Part shown: piece after piece, positions 6,001-9,899 of the stretch
Layout of the letters: each line of letters opens with the position of its first letter
Numbering within the stretch: the first letter of the stretch is position 1
Assembly (NCBI GenBank): GCA_031259095.1
Contig: JAIRLW010000165.1
Location: 1-9,899, forward strand
Origin: Planctomycetaceae bacterium
Lineage (GTDB): Bacteria; Planctomycetota; Planctomycetia; Pirellulales; Thermoguttaceae
Direction: 5' to 3'
Length of the DNA stretch: 9,899 nucleotides
Translations under genes and position numbers: made by a program
Notes under the pieces: generated by a model
The model's input: the letters and a program-made list of their open reading frames with translations, nothing else
Database searches by the model: none
What the model was told of the DNA's origin: nothing

Positions 6001-7586
6001 GATTCCACCGGATGCAGCCGCGCGGCACGAATCGCCGGAAGAACTCCCGATGCAACCGCAATAAATATTGCACCGTAAATAATCCAAAATACGGTTGTTG
6101 GTTGTACCATAGTTGGTATTTCGTAAAAGGAATAAATTTCTGGACTGAATACGTCGCTCCGAAGAATGTAGGATAAAACTCTCGCAATCTCTTTAATGTA
6201 TTTAACAAACAATAATCCCATCATTAACCCCAATCCCGAACCAACCGCGCCCAGCAATAAACTGTAATACAAAAATATCTGCATGATTCCGCCGCTGCTC
6301 GCGCCCAGTGATTTCAAAATTCCAATGTCTTTTTGCTTTTCAATAACAATCATATAAAAAATCGCCAGAATACCAAAACCGGCAACCGCAAATATCAGAA
6401 ACAGTAACACATTGAGCATTGCCAATTCATTGAATACGGCTGCGAGTAACGTTTCCTGCTTGTCGCGCCACGTACTGACTTTGAACAATTCCTGTGGAAA
6501 AACTGCACGGATTTTATCACGAATCACATCAATATCAACGCCCGGTTTGGCTTTAATCAAAATTTGCGTTACGGTCGGCTTGCCGGTTGCCGGATCAAAC
6601 ATTCCGCGTAGTTGTTGCAATTTTTCTATCGGTACGAAAACAAGACTCTTATCATATTCCATCATCTTACTTTCATAAAGATCGACTACCGTAAAACTGT
6701 CGCTCTGGAATTTAAGCGGAACGCCGGCAGTCGGAAACGTAATCATGACGTCATCGCCGGGAATTAACGCCAGACTGTCGATCACCATTTTCTGACCGGT
6801 TTCCGAATCAACCTGATCCACACGGCTGTAAAGCGAAATACCAATTCCAAGAATCGCGCCGGTATGCTGTTCCTTTGCCGGATTGAACTTGTTCACCGGC
6901 GCACTCGGAGATTCCGCAAACGGATCATAAGGTAATTCCGACGCCGGCGAGGATTTTTTCGTATCGGAATTTCTTGCCGCGTTCTGTTGTTTTTCGAGCC
7001 GTATCCGTTCTTCTTCGTATTTGATACGAAAATTTTCTCTTGCGGCAAAATTGTTACGGCGATAACCCCAACCGGCGTAACGCATATCGTGACGATGCGC
7101 ACCGCGTTCATCGCTTCCTGCTCCCTGCGCGTCGTAACCGTTTTCGCGCAGGTTGAAACTCAATTCACGCCGATTTTCCGGATGTTGGAGATATTTGGTG
7201 ATTTCACTAACGCGACTTTGCGTAACAGCGTCAATTCCCATCAACTCCACCAGAACACTAACCGGTTCCCCTTCAACTCCAATCCTGAATGTCAGCATTG
7301 CGGGAACAGTAATGATCGGCGTCATCTCTTCAATCAAATCGCCGGTAACTTCCCGAATCCGATCAATATGCCACGCCGCATCAGGAAATCCGCGATTAGC
7401 GTCAATAGATTCAACCGTTACATCGCTAAGAATCCCATGAATCCGAACTTGCATTTCATTCGTAAATCCAAGCATCACCGCGTTGACCACAATCATCGTC
7501 GCCACGCCAAGCGTAACACTAATAATCGACGCCAGCGCAATATACCGCGTTAAAAGATAACGCCAACAGAGTAATAATTTGTACAT
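5988..7586 (-). CDS. LolC/LolE-type ABC transporter permease
   Basis: A 532-residue inner-membrane protein with the FtsX/LolCE layout: TM1 at about residues 18-40, a large periplasmic part at 41-387, then TM2 (388-415), TM3 (435-462) and TM4 (496-518). Family motifs are clear: EKQKDIGILKSLGAS (416-430), the cytoplasmic coupling segment after TM2, and AARLHPVESLRS at the very C-terminus. It should extract mature lipoproteins from the inner membrane with the ATPase encoded downstream. Only one permease gene is present, so it may work as a homodimer or pair with a subunit encoded elsewhere. LolC and LolE are about 400-415 residues; the extra 120 or so lie mainly at residues 136-242, a charged, low-conservation insert. 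The ATG at 7586 is preceded by AAGGA at a 10-base spacing. The C-terminus ends inside a tandem repeat. It cannot be told from sequence whether it is closer to LolC, LolE or a hybrid LolF. Confidence 0.9.
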   Translation of the reverse strand: MYKLLLCWRYLLTRYIALASIISVTLGVATMIVVNAVMLGFTNEMQVRIHGILSDVTVESIDANRGFPDAAWHIDRIREVTGDLIEEMTPIITVPAMLTFRIGVEGEPVSVLVELMGIDAVTQSRVSEITKYLQHPENRRELSFNLRENGYDAQGAGSDERGAHRHDMRYAGWGYRRNNFAARENFRIKYEEERIRLEKQQNAARNSDTKKSSPASELPYDPFAESPSAPVNKFNPAKEQHTGAILGIGISLYSRVDQVDSETGQKMVIDSLALIPGDDVMITFPTAGVPLKFQSDSFTVVDLYESKMMEYDKSLVFVPIEKLQQLRGMFDPATGKPTVTQILIKAKPGVDIDVIRDKIRAVFPQELFKVSTWRDKQETLLAAVFNELAMLNVLLFLIFAVAGFGILAIFYMIVIEKQKDIGILKSLGASSGGIMQIFLYYSLLLGAVGSGLGLMMGLLFVKYIKEIARVLSYILRSDVFSPEIYSFYEIPTMVQPTTVFWIIYGAIFIAVASGVLPAIRAARLHPVESLRS

Positions 7587-7596
7587 CGTAAAGGCT

Positions 7597-7601
7597 TCCT
7601 T
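7597..7601 (-). promoter_or_regulatory. Ribosome binding site of the permease gene
   Basis: AAGGA (TCCTT on plus) lies ten bases before the ATG at 7586. The spacing is a little long but supports this start, which gives the expected short cytoplasmic N-terminus before TM1. Confidence 0.55.
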
Positions 7602-7657
7602 GCCAATAATAATTGTTCAAATAAATAATATAAATTTTAAGGATATTGGGGACAGTT

Positions 7658-7675
7658 GAGACATGAGAGACATGG
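7658..7675 (+). repeat. 9-bp tandem repeat
   Basis: GAGACATGA is followed directly by GAGACATGG. The surrounding 7648-7680 has GGGAC words at about 10-base spacing. On the opposite strand this resembles the GTCCCA/TGTCC words at 9600-9632. It lies in the gap before the permease gene. No function is evident. Confidence 0.45.
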
Positions 7676-7684
7676 GACTTAAAT

Positions 7685-7726
7685 CGACTAAAATCAATTT
7701 TATTCGATTTCGGTCGATTTTAGTCG
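7685..7726. repeat. Related copy of dispersed repeat family A
   Basis: CGACTAAAATC (7685-7695) pairs exactly with GATTTTAGTCG (7716-7726). The core between them, TTCGATTTCGGTCGA, repeats the same words. This matches the inner part of the element at 3938-4029, but the outer AACTTCTAAAAACTT arms are absent. It lies between the secreted-protein gene and the permease gene. Confidence 0.6.
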
Positions 7727-7791
7727 GAAATCGAAATAATTCATTTTTGGCCAATGGTATTTTCAGCGGTTCTCATTTTTTTGAGTTTCCT

Positions 7792-9312
7792 TTAATTTTC
7801 TTCCGGTATTACTTTAGGTCTTCCCGGCATTGTTGTTCTTCGCGGCGGTTTGGAGGTCGAAGGCGGAGTGTCTGATGGTTTTATCGTTTCTGTTTTAATT
7901 GTTTCTGTTTTAACCGGTTCGGTAATTTTAGTTTCAGTTTCTTTTTCTTTATTGATCTCCGGCTCTTCGGTGAGTAACAGAGACGGTTTTCGCGTTGGCG
8001 GAATTTTAGACTCCGCCGGTTTTTCCTCTTTAATTATTTCAGATTTAGGCAATTCCGGTTCGCCGCCCAAAAGAATTGCGGGACGTTTAGACGGAACCGA
8101 TGATGACGTTGCTGTCTCTTTTTTTATCTCGTTATTTTTTTCTTCCAATACCGGTTTTGTTTCCGGTTCATCGTCCATCAAGGTCAGTGTTTTCTTCGTA
8201 GAGGTTGACGGAGTTGAAGGAACCGCAGAAGTCGAATACGTTACCGCCGGAGATTCATTTGGTTTTTGTATCGTTTTAGAGGCGGATTCCGTTTTAGGAT
8301 TTGGTAACTCAATCGGTTTTTCCTCTTCAAGGAGCGTGATAGACGTTTTTTTGCTCGGTGGTGTTGGAGAAGTTGTTGGTAACAATGGAGTTATCGATGT
8401 TGATTCGTCCGGTTTTTTCGGTTCGCTCCAAGTTGTGGAACCGGACATTCTCGTATTCGGAACAAGAACCGATTCCGTTTTCAAATCGTCCTTAATTTTA
8501 ATAACAATCGCTTCGCCTTTCGTTAATGCGTCAATTCCGTCCGCCGCAAGAGCAAAAAGTTGATCGGCTTCCTTTTTATAATTGTTGTCACGCGAAACAT
8601 ATTCCGCAAGATCGACAAGCGTTTTGGCTTTGATCGCAGACGATTTGATTTTACTAATCAGTTTAAGTGTTTCGTTTAGATTATGTTTTTCGAGTTGGAT
8701 TTTCGCTAGCCGGGCATTTAATTCGTCAAGTTGATCTTCTTGCTTGCTTTTGTAGTCTTCCGCCAAAACCGATTGATTCGAAAAAGCGGGGCGTGAAATA
8801 AAATTGGAATCGGATGATTCGTCAGTTTTTTTATAAACCTCTGTCCTTTCGGCTCTTACATGAGACATTGGGTTAACGTCAATTTTTGACAACGGACGTA
8901 CTTCGGTTTTTTCAATAACCAGTTCTTGAGACGGACGCGGTTTATCGGATTGGTTCGGCGGAGCCGGAACCGAAACCATTGACGAAATATCGGAAAAATC
9001 AGACGATGAGTTAGAAAATTGAGAAGATTTATTCGAAAAAGTTTTATTTTCCAAGAAAGGGTCTGATGTTAACGAATTCAGTCGTTCCGGAATGACCGGA
9101 GTCGGCGTCGTTGGAGTTGACCGAACAACCGTCTGATCCGTTGCCGGAGCCAGAATCGGAGTTTCTTCCGGCCGCGTCCGTACTGTCCGATTCGGTCGGC
9201 TGCTGTACATTGATTTACCGTTGGGAACTCCTGATTCAGGAGCCGCGGCCGCTGCAGAATAATTTATCAGCAAACAACTTATGACAATAGAAAAAATGAA
9301 CATTCGTCTCAT
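7792..9312 (-). CDS. Secreted, largely disordered protein with four KK-hydrophobic-EP motifs
   Basis: A 506-residue protein that I do not recognise. Residues 1-24 form a Sec signal peptide (MRRMFIFSIVISCLLINYSA, then an Ala run), with cleavage expected near AAA-PES. Residues 25-185 are rich in Ser, Pro, Thr and Asn. Residues 187-275 are helix-prone and may be coiled coil or a helical bundle (QLDELNARLAKIQLEKHN; KAKTLVDLAEYVSRDNNYKK). The C-terminal half is Pro/Thr/Lys/Glu-rich and carries four spaced copies of the motif [ST]-[KR]-[KR]-x-x-[IL]-x-L-[LM]-x-x-E-P or close to it (320-333, 372-383, 408-419, 440-451). It lacks a lipobox Cys, so it is probably periplasmic or outside the cell. I chose the ATG at 9312: it starts the signal peptide and has AAGGA eight bases upstream. 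An in-frame TTG at 9375 would add 21 residues without such support. It lies just upstream of the Lol-type genes, 205 bp away. Confidence 0.8.
   Translation of the reverse strand: MRRMFIFSIVISCLLINYSAAAAAPESGVPNGKSMYSSRPNRTVRTRPEETPILAPATDQTVVRSTPTTPTPVIPERLNSLTSDPFLENKTFSNKSSQFSNSSSDFSDISSMVSVPAPPNQSDKPRPSQELVIEKTEVRPLSKIDVNPMSHVRAERTEVYKKTDESSDSNFISRPAFSNQSVLAEDYKSKQEDQLDELNARLAKIQLEKHNLNETLKLISKIKSSAIKAKTLVDLAEYVSRDNNYKKEADQLFALAADGIDALTKGEAIVIKIKDDLKTESVLVPNTRMSGSTTWSEPKKPDESTSITPLLPTTSPTPPSKKTSITLLEEEKPIELPNPKTESASKTIQKPNESPAVTYSTSAVPSTPSTSTKKTLTLMDDEPETKPVLEEKNNEIKKETATSSSVPSKRPAILLGGEPELPKSEIIKEEKPAESKIPPTRKPSLLLTEEPEINKEKETETKITEPVKTETIKTETIKPSDTPPSTSKPPRRTTMPGRPKVIPEEN
7960..8355 (-). 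repeat. Four-fold protein motif repeat in the secreted protein
   Basis: The copies in order are SKKTSITLLEEEKP (8314-8355), TKKTLTLMDDEP (8164-8199), SKRPAILLGGEP (8056-8091) and TRKPSLLLTEEP (7960-7995). A Pro lies one to a few residues before each copy, and P/S/T/E/K-rich linkers of about 20-40 residues separate them. The DNA copies have drifted, while the basic pair, the hydrophobic block and the E-P end are kept. That suggests selection on a short linear motif and not recent DNA duplication. Confidence 0.65.
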
Positions 9313-9320
9313 TGAACTAT

Positions 9321-9325
9321 TCCTT
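9321..9325 (-). promoter_or_regulatory. Ribosome binding site that sets the start of the secreted protein
   Basis: AAGGA on the minus strand lies eight bases before the ATG at 9312. It favours this start over the upstream in-frame TTG at 9375. Confidence 0.65.
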
Positions 9326-9390
9326 ATCACGAACCAATCAACAAATTCCGTAATCCTACAAAACTGAAAACCCAATTTTCAGGTACAGTG

Positions 9391-9418
9391 AATATAACAC
9401 AATTTTTTAAAAAAGCAA
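9391..9418 (-). promoter_or_regulatory. Candidate promoter of the secreted-protein gene
   Basis: On the minus strand, TATATT (9396-9391) is a good -10 box. TTGCTT (9418-9413), 16 bases upstream, is a weak -35 with three of six consensus bases. The surroundings are very AT-rich, so chance matches are likely. Confidence 0.3.
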
Positions 9419-9667
9419 AATAGATAAAATAGATAAATTAAAAAAATGTATATCCTGTTCCGATTATAACGGTTAACGTAATTGAAAATCAAACATTGGG
9501 AGAAAATCAATTTTTTCTCCGCAGAAGAATACTTAAAAAATGAATTACAATCAACATCAAAATTCCATAATTTTTGAATTGATTGAAGATTATCCCTCAT
9601 TGTCCCACATGCCTCTATCGTCCCATTTGTCCTTACACTGAAAAATTGGATTGGATATGAGGTAATA

Positions 9668-9724
9668 ATGTTGGTTGTGGGGGGTATCATTTTGCTGCTG
9701 AGGTTGTTTAGTAAGAAAAATTAG
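9668..9724 (+). CDS. Possible 18-residue hydrophobic peptide
   Basis: The frame reads MLVVGGIILLLRLFSKKN and ends in TAG. It starts with ATG preceded by GAGG at a five-base spacing, and it has the look of a tiny single-span membrane peptide with a basic tail. The frame is open for about 80 bases further upstream, so the start is not unique. Such a short ORF can arise by chance, and no homologue is known to me. Confidence 0.2.
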   Translation: MLVVGGIILLLRLFSKKN

Positions 9725-9836
9725 GCGTCAATGAGGTTGTTTGTCCAATATTCATACGTATAAAAAAATTCCACTGATAGATTACAAAAGTAAACGGCCT
9801 TTGGCGGCGGATCACTAACCAATTATCCGGCAACTC

Positions 9837-9882
9837 TTGAAAATACCAAAATTTTTTGCTAAGATACGTTAAACTATAAGGA
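9837..9882 (+). promoter_or_regulatory. Candidate sigma70-type promoter and RBS for a gene beyond the window
   Basis: TTGAAA (9837-9842) and TAAGAT (9860-9865) are separated by 17 bases, the ideal spacing. AAGGA follows at 9878-9882. No start codon appears before the window ends, so the gene itself is not seen. The rightward direction would make this a divergent gene start. Confidence 0.35.
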
Positions 9883-9899
9883 ACCTTTAAAAATTAACT

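Larger units (their letters stand above)
9313..9899. other. AT-rich gap upstream of the secreted-protein gene
   Basis: About 590 bp that probably separates the leftward genes from a rightward gene beyond the window. It holds candidate promoters for both directions, a repeated GTCCCA/TGTCC pattern at 9600-9632 and one small rightward ORF at 9668-9724. A minus-strand open frame of 103 codons at 9379-9690 has no start-site support and a composition that follows the local AT bias, so I leave it out. Confidence 0.5.

Noticed and set aside
5839..6087. Minus-strand frame of 82 codons past the permease end
   Set aside because: It overlaps the conserved C-terminus of the permease in another frame and then runs through a palindromic repeat, so it is most likely a shadow.
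7850..8563. Plus-strand open frame of 237 codons rich in Val, Ser and Gly
   Set aside because: It is antisense to the Pro/Thr/Lys/Glu-rich half of the secreted protein; its composition is what the complement of those codons gives. The minus-strand frame has a signal peptide and a ribosome binding site.
9313..9375. Upstream TTG start adding 21 residues to the secreted protein
   Set aside because: The extension would bury the signal peptide, and it lacks a ribosome binding site; the ATG at 9312 has AAGGA at eight bases.
9379..9690. Minus-strand frame of 103 codons upstream of the secreted-protein gene
   Set aside because: Its Phe/Tyr/Ile/Asn-rich translation follows the AT-rich DNA, and it covers the region where the promoter of the next gene is expected.
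9780..9835. GC-richer patch considered as a tRNA or other RNA gene
   Set aside because: It has no cloverleaf arms, no T-loop GTTCGA-like sequence and only 4-5 bp chance pairings.

Overview
The window looks like chromosomal DNA from a low-GC member of the Planctomycetota/PVC group. The support is a Tat-exported DUF6807 protein (common in that group), a TPR protein whose N-terminus resembles planctomycete proteins I know from memory, long Pro/Ser/Thr/Glu-rich secreted proteins, sparse gene packing and uneven use of Shine-Dalgarno sites. This is a family-level impression and not a proven assignment. All six confident genes lie on the minus strand, so transcription runs from high to low coordinates.

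In transcription order: (1) 9312-7792, a secreted, mostly disordered protein with a helical core and four copies of a basic-hydrophobic-acidic motif; (2) 7586-5988, a LolC/LolE-type ABC permease with a large extra segment in its periplasmic region; (3) 5757-4207, the matching LolD-type ATPase, carrying an N-terminal extension of about 290 residues rich in Pro and then Asn/Gln/Ser; (4) 3650-2271, a cytoplasmic TPR protein; (5) 2079-1795, ribosomal protein S20; (6) 1289-240, the Tat-exported DUF6807 protein. Genes 2 and 3 should form one lipoprotein-release (Lol-type) transporter. The TPR gene and rpsT may be linked by position only.

The gaps between genes are long (about 190-590 bp) and carry several kinds of palindromic or dispersed repeat: a nested inverted-repeat block at 35-200, a TCGACTNAAATCGA-type family at three loci (1401, 3938-4029, 7685-7726), a perfect 24-bp palindrome at 3750-3773, GTCCC-N3/4-GGGAC hairpin elements at 4068-4137 and 5843-5928, and a 16-mer shared between 1769 and 5913.

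I see no rRNA, tRNA, CRISPR array, transposase or phage gene. The most unusual features are the extended LolD, the motif-repeat secreted protein beside the Lol genes, and the density of different small palindromic elements. No complete new multi-gene system is evident.
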